Origin: Peptococcaceae bacterium
GTDB lineage: Bacteria; Bacillota; Peptococcia; DRI-13; PHAD01
Direction: 5' to 3'
Assembly (NCBI GenBank): GCA_024655825.1
Contig: JANLFJ010000032.1
Span: 1-40,341, forward strand
DNA length: 40,341 bases
Both the position numbers and the translations under genes were made by a program. The notes beneath the pieces were generated by a model, which worked only from the letters and a program-made list of their open reading frames with translations, searched no databases and was not told the origin of the DNA. Below are positions 1 to 8,516 of the stretch, piece after piece; position 1 is the stretch's first letter, and every line of letters begins with the position of its first letter.

Positions 1-60
1 ATTACAGCGGCGATTAAGTCGCTGATTGATTACAACTATATTGTACTAGGAGGTGAAAAA

Positions 61-1107
61 ATGTCGTCCGCCCAACTGTTTCCGGTAAAGAAACTGCAGG
101 ATTTTTCCAATGAAATCTTATTAAAGCTCAACGTGACCCCCGGCAATGCCGAGATTATAACCGATTCCCTGCTTACTGCCGACCTCAGGGAAGTCAAATC
201 CCACGGTATAGTCAGGCTGCCTGTATATATCGGTCGCATTGAAGCCGGCGTAATGAAAGCCGACGCTCCGGTAGAGGTGCTAAATGACCGCAGCGCCACC
301 GCATTAATAGACGCCAACAATTCTTTCGGCCAGGTCGCCGGGCACAAGGCCATGAAGCTGGCGATAAGCAAGGCCCATAAAAACGGGGCGGGAATAGTCG
401 CGGTGAAAAATTCCAACCATTTCGGCATTACGGCCTATTATTCGATGCTGGCCTTGAAAGAATGCATGGTGGGAATCGTGCTGACCAACGCCTCGCCGGC
501 CATGGCCCCTTACGGGACGACTGCGGCTCTCTTGGGGACGAACCCGCTGTCTGTGGCTATACCGGCGGCGAAGCAGGTGCCGATAGTGCTCGATATGTCT
601 TCTTCCGTGGTGGCCAGGGGTAAAATCAGGTACGCTGCTCTAAAAAATGCTGCTATCCCGCTTGGCTGGGCCCTGGACAGCGAAGGAAAACCGACCACCG
701 ACCCGCAAAAAGCGCTGGCGGGAAGCCTTGAACCGATTGGCGGGGTTAAAGGTTCCGGCCTGTCCCTGGTTATTGACATCTTATGTGGGGTGCTGACCGC
801 AACAGCTTTAACCGGCGAAGTCTTAAACGTGACCGACTTTAGCGGCCCGTCCAAGACTGGCCATCTTTTCTGCGCCCTGAGCATCTCCAGCTTTAGCGAC
901 CCCGCCAAGTTCAAAGAATCAGTCGACGCGGTCATTCAGCGGATCAAGGCGCTTCCTTCAGCCGGCGGAGGCCCCGTATACCTTCCCGGTGAAATCGAAC
1001 ACAACAATACCCTCAAGAACCTGGAAAACGGCATCCCTCTCGATGAGGAAGTGGTTGAATCTTTGAATAAACTGGCGCGCAAGTATGGGGCCAGCCCATT
1101 GACTTAA
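61..1107 (+). CDS. Ldh2/malate dehydrogenase-family NAD(P)H oxidoreductase
   Basis: 348-residue protein of the Ldh2 (malate/L-lactate/sulfolactate dehydrogenase 2) family, cytosolic NAD(P)-linked oxidoreductases that interconvert 2-hydroxy and 2-keto acids; some members instead reduce the cyclic imines pyrroline- or piperideine-2-carboxylate. Family signatures seen are SHGIVRLPVYIGRIEAG near residue 45, the nucleotide/substrate motif NSNHFG near residue 118, and the late GGVKGSGLSL glycine-rich segment near residue 228. The length is normal. The start is set by AGGAGGTG at 48-55. It is the only plus-strand enzyme gene here. The first 60 bases hold the end of whatever lies upstream; frame 1 stays open into the window, so that gene cannot be identified. 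A bidirectional hairpin terminator follows. The substrate is uncertain. An imine reductase role beside the aconitase-X genes is possible but unproven. Confidence 0.88.
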   Translation: MSSAQLFPVKKLQDFSNEILLKLNVTPGNAEIITDSLLTADLREVKSHGIVRLPVYIGRIEAGVMKADAPVEVLNDRSATALIDANNSFGQVAGHKAMKLAISKAHKNGAGIVAVKNSNHFGITAYYSMLALKECMVGIVLTNASPAMAPYGTTAALLGTNPLSVAIPAAKQVPIVLDMSSSVVARGKIRYAALKNAAIPLGWALDSEGKPTTDPQKALAGSLEPIGGVKGSGLSLVIDILCGVLTATALTGEVLNVTDFSGPSKTGHLFCALSISSFSDPAKFKESVDAVIQRIKALPSAGGGPVYLPGEIEHNNTLKNLENGIPLDEEVVESLNKLARKYGASPLT

Positions 1108-1144
1108 AAATCGACCGGCAATCTTGGAACCTCATCCTCCCTAT

Positions 1145-1187
1145 AAAAGCATTACCCGTCAAAACTTTCGAGGGGTAATGCTTTTTT
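1145..1187. terminator. Bidirectional rho-independent terminator
   Basis: The inverted repeat AAAAGCATTACCC / GGGTAATGCTTTT is followed on the plus strand by a run of T and on the minus strand by TTTTAT. It lies between the convergent Ldh2 and cupin genes and can end both transcripts. Confidence 0.85.
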
Positions 1188-1217
1188 AACGGCCCGTGCT
1201 TTTAAACACGGGCCGTT
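1188..1217. repeat. Perfect 11-bp inverted repeat beside the terminator
   Basis: AACGGCCCGTG at 1188-1198 pairs perfectly with CACGGGCCGTT at 1207-1217 across an 8-base loop. It has no T-run on either strand, so it is an additional hairpin stacked next to the terminator, possibly stabilising the 3' end of the cupin transcript. Confidence 0.7.
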
Positions 1218-1236
1218 AAGGCGTTCCAGCAGCTTG

Positions 1237-1596
1237 TCATCCTTTCAAGTGTTCCGGGAGGGGCGGTGCGTAGGCCCACACGATTTTGAACGGCTCATCG
1301 CCGGTGTTGATAATCTCGTGCTCTACCCCGATCGGCGAAAAAATGCAGGTGCCGGGATAAAGCTCATACTCCTCCCCGCCGGCAATAAGCTTGCCCCTGC
1401 CGGAGACCACGTACATGGCTTCTTCCTGGTCGGTGTGCTTGTGCAGGGGGATCCTGCTCCCGGGTTCCGTCACATTCGTCCCCATGGAAATCTGTCTTGC
1501 ACCCACGGTCTTTTCGCAAATCAGAAGTTTCGACACGCGGGGAGGTTCTCTCCTTGTTCCCTCCACTTCGCTTTCCCTGACAATCAGTTTCTTCAT
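1237..1596 (-). CDS. Small single-domain cupin protein
   Basis: 119-residue protein with one cupin barrel. The first cupin motif is seen as PLHKHTDQEEAMYVVSGRGK (metal ligands His, His, Glu and a later His), and the second as PGTCIFSPIGVEHEIINTG. Such proteins bind a divalent metal and act as small isomerases, dioxygenases or ligand sensors; sequence alone does not tell which. I chose the ATG at 1596 because GGAGG lies nine bases upstream; an upstream in-frame ATG at 1614 overlaps the ribosome binding site. It is the second gene after the ferredoxin at 1693-1875, about 96 bases downstream, and probably shares its promoter near 1926-1955. Confidence 0.8.
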   Translation of the reverse strand: MKKLIVRESEVEGTRREPPRVSKLLICEKTVGARQISMGTNVTEPGSRIPLHKHTDQEEAMYVVSGRGKLIAGGEEYELYPGTCIFSPIGVEHEIINTGDEPFKIVWAYAPPLPEHLKG

Positions 1597-1692
1597 CGTT
1601 TCATACCTCCACAAAGTAATTTTGCCATATAAACGGCGGCCTTTCCCCTTGCCTGCCGGAAGTCAAGCCGGTACACAAGGGCTTTCCCTCAA

Positions 1693-1875
1693 TCAATCGT
1701 TTTCTTCGTAAATCGCCTCCTGAGGGCATGTATTCATGCAGGCATAGCATTCTACGCATAAACTGCTGTCAATTTCCACTTTCCCGTCGGTTTCGCTGAT
1801 TTTCGGGGCGCCAACAGGGCAAACCGAAACGCAAACCGCATCGCCACTGCATTTTGCTTTATCCACTTTGAGCAC
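1693..1875 (-). CDS. Small 2[4Fe-4S]-type ferredoxin
   Basis: 60-residue ferredoxin. The second cluster motif is classical (CVECYACMNTCP, CX2CX2CX3CP). The first is atypical: Cys9-X5-Cys15-X3-Cys19-Pro, so the first half may bind a 3Fe-4S or an altered 4Fe-4S cluster. It starts at GTG 1875 with AGGAGG seven bases upstream. It probably carries electrons for the AOR and other iron-sulfur enzymes in this cluster. It is preceded by a well-defined promoter that is almost duplicated in front of the TRAP/UGSC selenoprotein operon at 24.5 kb, which ties its expression to that operon. Confidence 0.87.
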   Translation of the reverse strand: MLKVDKAKCSGDAVCVSVCPVGAPKISETDGKVEIDSSLCVECYACMNTCPQEAIYEEND

Positions 1876-1925
1876 CGATGACCCTCCTGATTCGTTATTA
1901 AAAATACTGGATTGATTCTAAGTCT

Positions 1926-2000
1926 ATCTTACTTCGGTTTTATTCATTAGCGCAATTTATGTTTATAATTGTATTTATCGGTTATGCTTATTAATAACGT
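1926..2000 (-). promoter_or_regulatory. Promoter A with conserved upstream block
   Basis: Read on the minus strand, TTGCGC (1950-1955), an 18-base spacer and TAAGAT (1926-1931) form a sigma-A-type promoter for the ferredoxin-cupin unit. The AT-rich block just upstream (1956-2000) contains ATTAATAAGCATAACCGATA and is closely matched by the block at 24542-24588 before TRAP set 2, where the promoter elements have the same spacing. A shared activator site is the simplest reading. Confidence 0.65.
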
Positions 2001-2441
2001 TCAAGTTTGCCGCTGCAGGCCGCCTTTGAACACCTCAACGATTCCCTCGTCGCCGTTTACAATGACATAATCGCCGGTTTCGATTATTTCTATCGGATCC
2101 CGATCAAAATCCGTAACAGTCGGAATGTTTGCGATCATGGCGGCAAGGACCGTCAGGGCGCATCCTTCTCTGTAGACGAAGGCAGCCGGGTTGACCCCGT
2201 AAGACCTAGTCCTGCCGTACCCCATAAAGCCGCCGGAACCTCTGGGTTCAGGAAAAACCAAAACCTTGCCCTTAAACGGGACCTGGTACAAGGGGTGGTT
2301 TCTTTCCGTCGTAAAACCTCTTTTTTCATCCACATTTCCCCAGCCCATTAAAGGCTTTTTTGACACAAGTGCTTCTCCTTCGGCAATACCGCCGATCACC
2401 TTTCTGCCGCGGAGAACGATTTTTTCTGTGCCAGTATTCAT
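2001..2441 (-). CDS. Aconitase X small subunit (swivel domain, DUF126)
   Basis: 146-residue protein matching the swivelling domain of aconitase X: an early GGIAEGEALVSKKPLMGWGN segment, then GKVLVFPEPRGSGGF near the middle and the late hydrophobic strand IANIPTV. The family pairs with the catalytic large subunit to dehydrate hydroxy acids; characterised members act on cis-3-hydroxy-L-proline (bacteria) or mevalonate 5-phosphate (archaea). The start is the ATG at 2441 with GGAGG upstream. The gene begins five bases after the stop of the large-subunit gene, so the two are surely co-translated. The canonical serine-rich loop after RGS is changed to GG-Phe here, which may bear on substrate. Confidence 0.88.
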   Translation of the reverse strand: MNTGTEKIVLRGRKVIGGIAEGEALVSKKPLMGWGNVDEKRGFTTERNHPLYQVPFKGKVLVFPEPRGSGGFMGYGRTRSYGVNPAAFVYREGCALTVLAAMIANIPTVTDFDRDPIEIIETGDYVIVNGDEGIVEVFKGGLQRQT

Positions 2442-2446
2442 AAGTA

Positions 2447-3715
2447 TTACCTCCATTCGCCTTTCCATTTGCCTGTGATAGCCGCCTGGATGCAATCTTC
2501 CGTAGTTCCGTACCAGACCTCCAGCTTTCTTGGATGAAGATGCCCGGTCATGTAATAATTCAGTTTTGCCGCATCCGTGGCCATAACCGCGGCTGGCGGC
2601 ATCTCCCCGCGCATCTCTCCAGCGCAGGTACCCGACAGGAAATTTGCTCCCGCCCGTTCGATTATGGCCTTGTACCCCATGGCCTCGGCGATTTTGTACG
2701 TCCAGGGGTTGGTCATGACCCACAAACTCGTCTTGCACCTTTTGCCCTCAAGCAGCCGCGCCGCTTTCTGGATTTCCTGAATATTGTAGTGGGGACAGCC
2801 CAAGTAAACAAAGTCCACATCGTCAGTAGAAGCAAAGTTCAGCATTTCGTAAACCCTTTTTAAATCACTGCGGGTTATAGTTATTCGTTTTTTTATCTTG
2901 TCGCCTTTAAACGCAGCTTCCAGGGTAGGCGCTTCAGGGGTCAAGCCGGGAACGTGATACATCCGTACCTCGCCGCCGGTGTTCAGCGATGAGTTCATTT
3001 TGACCAGCTGGCTGGTGGTCGGTTTGCCGATGCCGACTATGGCCGGGACTTTGAGACCCACGGCTTCCCCTACCGCCCAGCCAAACAGGTCATAGTCCAT
3101 GTCGGTTTTTAGTTCGGCCTCACACTCCACCAATACCGTCGCCGCCCTGTTTTCATCGAGATGCATGTCATAGGCCGGAACCTTTCCTAAGTATGCGGTT
3201 TGGAAACATCCATCAATGTTTGTCCTGGCTCCCAGTATGGCATTGGCCCACGGGATCGCAGAGCTTTCCCCCCACGAACAGTGCTGGCCCACCGTGGGCC
3301 AATACGAGCTGACCAGGTAATAATTGCATGAAAGGGTGGGAATCATCCCCATTTGTACATATGGTTTAATGTTTTGCAGGCACTTTTTGTGGTATTCCGG
3401 ATCGCTGTTGGGCCAAGTGCAGCAGTTTTCCCACCCGTCGACAATAAAGCCGGGAGCAATAGGTTTATTGCCAAAAGTGGGTACCTTGAATTTCTCGCCC
3501 CTTTTAGCCGCCTCCTCGATTTCTTCAATAGTAATGCGGTAATCTGGGACCCAGGAAGACTTTAAACCGGGATGCAGGTCCGCCGTCCCGTCGATGTCAA
3601 CCAGCCTTTCCGCACCTGCTGCTTCACCGTAGGCGACTAGAAACTGCATGCATTTTTGGGCCAGATAACCCTGCTCGCCGTCCAGTATCCTTTTTTCTTC
3701 ATCGGTCAAGCGCAT
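2447..3715 (-). CDS. Aconitase X catalytic large subunit (DUF521)
   Basis: 422-residue catalytic subunit of aconitase X, a cytosolic iron-sulfur dehydratase. Family features seen are an N-terminal LTDEEKRILDGEQG, the GESSAIPWANAILGARTN motif near residue 153, cysteines flanking it (QHC before and DGC after), and LGCPHYNIQEI in the C-terminal half. The length is typical. ATG 3715 follows a GAGGAG at about 11 bases. It lies 98 bases after the AOR gene and immediately before the small subunit. The known bacterial reaction is cis-3-hydroxy-L-proline to pyrroline-2-carboxylate; the neighbouring AOR does not fit that simple pathway, so another hydroxy acid is quite possible. Confidence 0.87.
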   Translation of the reverse strand: MRLTDEEKRILDGEQGYLAQKCMQFLVAYGEAAGAERLVDIDGTADLHPGLKSSWVPDYRITIEEIEEAAKRGEKFKVPTFGNKPIAPGFIVDGWENCCTWPNSDPEYHKKCLQNIKPYVQMGMIPTLSCNYYLVSSYWPTVGQHCSWGESSAIPWANAILGARTNIDGCFQTAYLGKVPAYDMHLDENRAATVLVECEAELKTDMDYDLFGWAVGEAVGLKVPAIVGIGKPTTSQLVKMNSSLNTGGEVRMYHVPGLTPEAPTLEAAFKGDKIKKRITITRSDLKRVYEMLNFASTDDVDFVYLGCPHYNIQEIQKAARLLEGKRCKTSLWVMTNPWTYKIAEAMGYKAIIERAGANFLSGTCAGEMRGEMPPAAVMATDAAKLNYYMTGHLHPRKLEVWYGTTEDCIQAAITGKWKGEWR

Positions 3716-3813
3716 CTCAATTCACGCTCCTCATAATTTTTCGTGTCTGTTCGTCCGCCGCCCGTTAATGATATGCTGGAAAAAACCGGACGACGCTACC
3801 ATATTTGCAGCAA

Positions 3814-5691
3814 TTATAGCTCGATGTAAAGTTCCTCCACCTTTTCCGGCAGCGGTACGCCGTTTTCATCCCAGCCCATCAGCGTATAATAATACTTTTT
3901 TGCCTTTTCCAGCGCTGCCGGATCGAGAGTGGGCTTCCCGGACAGCACCCCGCCGATCTTGGGCTGGAAATAACGCTGCGGCAATATATCGTAGGCAGCG
4001 GTGAATCCTTCCCGCACATTGAACAACCTGGCCGTTGTCAGTATCCGCTCAGCTATCCTCAACAGTTCCGCCGCGCTGGTGTCCCAGCCGGTTACGGCCG
4101 CAGTAAGGGCGGCTATTTTCTGGTAATCCAGGATTACTCCCGTGAGATGGCATAACAGCAGGCTGTCGTACAGCACCTGTTTGAAATGCTCCACCCTGAA
4201 CAAAGCCACCTTGCGGGGCCCAATATCGTATACAGGAACTGTGTCATGGTATCCCAAGGATTTCAGCGGGTTGATCCCTGCATCCGCCGCATACTTGCCG
4301 TCCATGATATTGCAGCAGTGATCGGCCCCGTGCGGATTAATCATAAAGCCAAGACCAAAGCCCGGCATGAGCCTTGGTTCATGCTGCCCAGGTTCCAACC
4401 CCTTAACGTGCATAGCGAACCTTTCCGATCCCTTCCCGATTTGCTGAGCAAGCCTTAACGTCCCTTCGGCAAGCAGCCTGCCGAAACCCTCCTTCTTGGC
4501 GATAAGCTCAATGCATTTCAACATCGCCCCGGCATTTCCCCATGTCAGTTCAATGCCGCCCGTGTCTTCAACTGTCAGCAATCCGTTCTCAAAGCACTCC
4601 ATGGCGAAGGCTATCGTTCCGCCCACAGAAATGGTGTCCAGGGAGTAAGCATTGCACAGTTCGTTACCTTTGACTACGGCCTTCATATCATCTATGCCCA
4701 GGTTGCTGCCCAATGAGGCGATTGTTTCATATTCGGGTCCGCCATAGGCAGGATCCACCGGATAGGGATCGTCGAATTTTATCCTTTTTTTGCAACGCAT
4801 GGGGCAAACATAACACCCCTCCATTCCTATCCGGACAGTATCTTTCATGACTCCGGCATGGATGTTCTTTACCCCCGGAAATACTCCGTCCCGCCAGTTG
4901 CGGATCGGCAAATTGCCGACCGCCTCAAAACCGACGATTTCCGGACCGCCGGTACCGTACTTCATCCATTCCATCGTGCGCCAGGATGTCTCTATCCGGT
5001 GTTGGGTATCCTTGTTTTGTTCCGCAACTCGTTCCGGGCAGCACGCCTGCGGCGTCCAGGTCCCTCTGACCGCGACCGCCTTTAGATTCTTTGAACCCAT
5101 CACCGCACCCAGGCCGCCTCTGCCGGCAGCATCATAACAGCCGTTCATTATGCAGGCATACCGCACCTGATTTTCCCCACCGGGGCCTATCAAAGATACG
5201 CGTATCTTATCGTCGCCCAGTTCGGAGCGGATGGCCTGCTGCACTTCTTTTACGGTTTTGCCCCATAGGTGGCCGGCGTCCCTTATGCTTACGTTTTGAT
5301 CTTTTATCCAGAGGTAAACCGGCCGGTCAGCCTTCCCTTCCACAATCAGGGCATCGTACCCGGCCCTTTTAAGCTCGGCCCCCCAGAATTCGCCCACCTG
5401 CGAAAGGGCTATGCCCCCGGTCAGCGGAGATTTGGCGCCGACGGCATTGCGCCCGCTCGCGATTACGGATGTTCCGGTAAGAGGCCCCAGGGCAAAAACC
5501 AGTTTGTTTTCCGGCCCCAACGCGTCTATACCCGCTTTAACCTCTTTAAGAAGAAAATAGGCTATGAATCCATTCCCGCCCAAGTACCTCCTGTAAAACT
5601 TCTCATCCTTCTTTTCCACGCTGACGGTTCTGTCCGTCAGGTTTACCCTGAGAATCTTTCCCGCATATCCACCCGGTGTTCCTTCAGCCAT
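3814..5691 (-). CDS. Tungsten-type aldehyde ferredoxin oxidoreductase (copy 1)
   Basis: 625-residue AOR-family enzyme that oxidises aldehydes to acids (or runs in reverse) with ferredoxin, using a tungsten or molybdenum bis-pterin. Seen are the N-terminal GGYAGKILRVNLT, the pterin-binding stretch with SGRNAVGAKSPLTGG, the cluster motif Cys293-X2-Cys296-X3-Cys300 and a late Cys in SLLLCHLTG that should complete the 4Fe-4S site. I prefer ATG 5691, nine bases from GGAGG; the ATG at 5697 is too close. It is the first gene of an AOR-aconitase X unit transcribed away from the MFS gene. It is paralogous to the AOR at 11859-13787 but clearly divergent. Confidence 0.92.
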   Translation of the reverse strand: MAEGTPGGYAGKILRVNLTDRTVSVEKKDEKFYRRYLGGNGFIAYFLLKEVKAGIDALGPENKLVFALGPLTGTSVIASGRNAVGAKSPLTGGIALSQVGEFWGAELKRAGYDALIVEGKADRPVYLWIKDQNVSIRDAGHLWGKTVKEVQQAIRSELGDDKIRVSLIGPGGENQVRYACIMNGCYDAAGRGGLGAVMGSKNLKAVAVRGTWTPQACCPERVAEQNKDTQHRIETSWRTMEWMKYGTGGPEIVGFEAVGNLPIRNWRDGVFPGVKNIHAGVMKDTVRIGMEGCYVCPMRCKKRIKFDDPYPVDPAYGGPEYETIASLGSNLGIDDMKAVVKGNELCNAYSLDTISVGGTIAFAMECFENGLLTVEDTGGIELTWGNAGAMLKCIELIAKKEGFGRLLAEGTLRLAQQIGKGSERFAMHVKGLEPGQHEPRLMPGFGLGFMINPHGADHCCNIMDGKYAADAGINPLKSLGYHDTVPVYDIGPRKVALFRVEHFKQVLYDSLLLCHLTGVILDYQKIAALTAAVTGWDTSAAELLRIAERILTTARLFNVREGFTAAYDILPQRYFQPKIGGVLSGKPTLDPAALEKAKKYYYTLMGWDENGVPLPEKVEELYIEL

Positions 5692-5781
5692 TTCCATTCA
5701 CCTCCGGATCTCTCAGCAAAATTCTCCCGCAGAATCGCTGCAAAACGAATATAAACGGATCTTCTCTCTCCTTTTTGGTTA

Positions 5782-5820
5782 TTGACAATCAAAACCCTAA
5801 GATGCACAATTATTTATAAT
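5782..5820 (+). promoter_or_regulatory. Possible MFS gene promoter elements
   Basis: TTGACA at 5782-5787 is followed after 17 bases by CACAAT (5805-5810). A perfect TATAAT lies at 5815-5820 but is 27 bases from TTGACA. Either could serve the plus-strand MFS gene at 5861. On the other strand the same AT-rich stretch precedes the AOR gene. Confidence 0.4.
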
Positions 5821-5860
5821 GGTTAGTCCATTTCTCAATATCATTGCCGTGGAGGTCTAA

Positions 5861-7258
5861 ATGAGAGGGCAAGCAGACCGGAGAAAAATCCTATTTGTTA
5901 CAACCCTGGGAGCATTAATGGCTCCCTATGTCTTCTCTTCGATAAACACCACCTTGCCGTCAATAGGGCGCGATCTGTCGATTAATGCCGTGCTGATGAA
6001 CTGGATTGCCCTGTCCAGCGTGCTGTCGGCAGCCATGTTCATTATTCCGATGGGTAAAATTGCCGACATATACGGTCCACAACGGGTTTTATTAATCGCG
6101 GTAACAGTGCATATCACAGCCTCGTTTTTGTGCGGCGTTTCTTCTTCGGCGGCGATGCTGATCGCTTTTCGAGCGTTGCAGGGGATCTGCGGAACCACGA
6201 TGATGGTTACTACCACCGCAATCATATCGTCAGCCTATCCGCCGGGTGAAAGGGGGCAGGCGCTCGGTCTGAACGTGGCAGCGATTTATATAGGTTTATC
6301 CCTGGGTCCTTTTATTGGAGGCATCCTTACGAATAATTTCGGCTGGCGAAGCGTCTTTTTTGTGGTGGTGCCCGTCGGGGCGCTAATGATCGCCCTCCTG
6401 CTAAACCTTAAACAGGAATGGACAGTCGCACAAGAAAACAGGTTCGATTTCAAGGGTTCGTTGATTTTCTCCATAGGGCTTTTCGGCCTTATTTACGGAC
6501 TGTCCACAATCAGCAGCGGCCGGGCTGGCCTGACCATGGTATTCATTGGTTTGCTTGCTCTGGTTGTGTTTGGTTTCTATGAGGCAAAAACTCAAGACCC
6601 GGTACTGGACGTCAGGTTGTTAACAAGCAACAGGATCCTCTTGTTCTCCTCGTTGGCCGCGCTAATAAGCTACAGCGCCACTTACGCCGTCAGCTACATG
6701 TTGAGCCTGTATTTACAGTACATAAAAGGGTTCCCGCCGCAGCAGGCCGGCCTCGTGCTTGCCATACAGCCGGCCACGCAGGCCTTTTTTTCCCCGCTGG
6801 CCGGCAAATTGTCCGACCGGGCTGAACCGCAGAAGGTCGCTTCCCTGGGTATGCTGCTAACGGCAATGGGGCTGCTGTCCCTTTCCTGTTTAACGCCGGA
6901 TACCGGGCAGCATACTGTTTTAGGAACTTTGTTTATTTTGGGCGTTGGCTTTGCCTTTTTCTCTTCTCCAAACTCGCTGGCAATAATGAATTCCGTAGCC
7001 AAACAACATTACGGCGTGGCCTCAGCCATTATTGCCGTCTCACGTTCGATCGGGCAGACGTTGAGCATGGGCATTACAACCTTGACCATGGCTTATTATC
7101 TGGGAAAAGCGCATATCGACCCGTTAAATTACCATAAGCTGCTCATGAGCCTGCGTGCATCGTTCACCATTCTATCTGTCCTTTGCGGTCTGGGCATTTT
7201 CGCTTCACTCGCCAGGGGTAAAACGCGCAGCACGGCAAACATGCAAGGCAAGGAATGA
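5861..7258 (+). CDS. MFS exporter, DHA2/EmrB-type (14 TM)
   Basis: 465-residue integral membrane protein of the major facilitator superfamily, drug:H+ antiporter-2 type. Its hydrophobic segments are consistent with about 14 spans. Motif A-like GKIADIYGPQRVLL follows span 2, and the motif C-like LGPFIGGILTNNFGWRSVFF lies in the N-terminal half. It probably exports a small organic molecule by proton antiport. GGAGGT stands just upstream of ATG 5861. It is transcribed divergently from the AOR/aconitase X unit and ends 12 bases from the convergent alcohol dehydrogenase gene, with no obvious terminator between. Its role in the catabolic cluster is unclear; export of an end product or toxic intermediate is possible. 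Confidence 0.88.
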   Translation: MRGQADRRKILFVTTLGALMAPYVFSSINTTLPSIGRDLSINAVLMNWIALSSVLSAAMFIIPMGKIADIYGPQRVLLIAVTVHITASFLCGVSSSAAMLIAFRALQGICGTTMMVTTTAIISSAYPPGERGQALGLNVAAIYIGLSLGPFIGGILTNNFGWRSVFFVVVPVGALMIALLLNLKQEWTVAQENRFDFKGSLIFSIGLFGLIYGLSTISSGRAGLTMVFIGLLALVVFGFYEAKTQDPVLDVRLLTSNRILLFSSLAALISYSATYAVSYMLSLYLQYIKGFPPQQAGLVLAIQPATQAFFSPLAGKLSDRAEPQKVASLGMLLTAMGLLSLSCLTPDTGQHTVLGTLFILGVGFAFFSSPNSLAIMNSVAKQHYGVASAIIAVSRSIGQTLSMGITTLTMAYYLGKAHIDPLNYHKLLMSLRASFTILSVLCGLGIFASLARGKTRSTANMQGKE

Positions 7259-7270
7259 TATGGAATAAGC

Positions 7271-8410
7271 TTACAAAGCGCGCAGATAAAGTTGCTCCAC
7301 GTCTTGGGGCGTGGTTTGCCTTGGATTTATCTCAAAAAGGGTGCTGCGCAAGGTGTCGGCAAGCAAACGCGGTATATCGTCTTTGGTTACTCCCAACTCT
7401 GAGAGATTATTGGGTATCCCGAGCTCTTTGTTCAGCTTTCTCGCTTCATCGATCAGCATTTCAGGTTCAAATCTGTTGCCGCTGGCTGCCCCTGGTTTAA
7501 TTAGGCTGTAAATCTTTTTGTATTTTCCGGTATCAGACAGTGCGTTGAATTCCAACACATGCGGGAAGAGCACGGCGTTGGCCACTCCGTGGGGGATATG
7601 GAACAGGCCGCTCAAAGCATGAGACAAGGCATGAGTGTTGCCGGGGCGTGCCAGGGACTGAGCCACTCCCGCAAACATACTTCCCAGAAGCATGTCCTCC
7701 GCTGCCTCCAGATTCCTCCGGTTGGCCACAAAGGCACGAAGGCTCCTCCCAATCAGTTGCAGGGCTTTTTCCGCCATGCAGTCCGTAAAAACATTGCCGG
7801 TCAACGAAAGATAGGCTTCAACCGCATGGATCAGGGCGTCCATTCCCGATGAAGCCGTAATCGAGGCCGGCAATGTTGTGATTGCCTCCGGATCTAAGAG
7901 TGCGTACTCCGGCACCAGGTTATTTCCTCCAATAACCATTTTGAATTTATTATTGTCAGTAATAACCGCAACCCGTGATACTTCGCTCCCTGTTCCGGCC
8001 GTAGTGGGTATGGCAAAAATAGGTGCCACCTGGCACTGGTTGTTTGGCCTTTCGTAATCTTCAATCTTTCCCCCATTGATAGCAACTAAGGCTGCAGCCT
8101 TGGCCGCATCCATTGCGCTGCCACCGCCCAAAGCCACAATTCCTTCGCATTGGTTTTCAGTAAAACATTTGACAGCTTTGGCCACGGTTCTTGTGGAGGG
8201 GTCGGCTTCGATGTCAATAAAAACAGTGAAATCTATGCCGTTCCCGCTTAACATTCTTTCCACGTTTTTTCTTTGCTGTTCCAGAGCCGGATCGGCCATG
8301 AGCAGAACCCTTTTCAGGTGCCTGGCGCTTACCTTTGCGGGCAATTCCTTCATGCAGCCGGCGCCGAACGTCACTTCTCCCCTCATGCTGAACGAAAAAC
8401 GTTTATACAT
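7271..8410 (-). CDS. Iron-dependent alcohol dehydrogenase (copy 1)
   Basis: 379-residue group III (iron-type) alcohol dehydrogenase, a cytosolic NAD-linked enzyme interconverting alcohols and aldehydes. Seen are the nucleotide motif GGGSAMDAAKA, the substrate/NAD loop PTTAGTGSEVSR, and metal ligands in MDALIHAVEAYL and HALSGLFHIPHGVANA. I place the start at ATG 8410 (AGGTGA upstream), giving the usual family N-terminus; the frame is open for 25 more codons. It lies after the TRAP set 1 binding protein, from which it is separated by a hairpin. It is a close paralogue of the dehydrogenase at 13812-14963, sharing for example the late LNKELGIP / LNKDIGLP region and the QTTPQDVEQLY / QTTPEDMKRLY ends. 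Confidence 0.92.
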   Translation of the reverse strand: MYKRFSFSMRGEVTFGAGCMKELPAKVSARHLKRVLLMADPALEQQRKNVERMLSGNGIDFTVFIDIEADPSTRTVAKAVKCFTENQCEGIVALGGGSAMDAAKAAALVAINGGKIEDYERPNNQCQVAPIFAIPTTAGTGSEVSRVAVITDNNKFKMVIGGNNLVPEYALLDPEAITTLPASITASSGMDALIHAVEAYLSLTGNVFTDCMAEKALQLIGRSLRAFVANRRNLEAAEDMLLGSMFAGVAQSLARPGNTHALSHALSGLFHIPHGVANAVLFPHVLEFNALSDTGKYKKIYSLIKPGAASGNRFEPEMLIDEARKLNKELGIPNNLSELGVTKDDIPRLLADTLRSTLFEINPRQTTPQDVEQLYLRAL

Positions 8411-8516
8411 TTTCACATCACCTGTCTCAATTTTTTGAGGCCATACTCGGATGATAGATATATTATTTGATATCAAGCGCCGCAATCGAATACTGCTGCA
8501 ACAAAAAGAATATGGG

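Noticed and set aside
1-60. Partial upstream gene at the left edge
   Set aside because: All that is left is 60 bases; frames 2 and 3 stop early and frame 1 runs into the Ldh2 start, so no product can be supported.
2442-2738. N-terminal extension of the aconitase X small subunit
   Set aside because: It lies inside the large-subunit gene; ATG 2441 with GGAGG gives the expected domain length.
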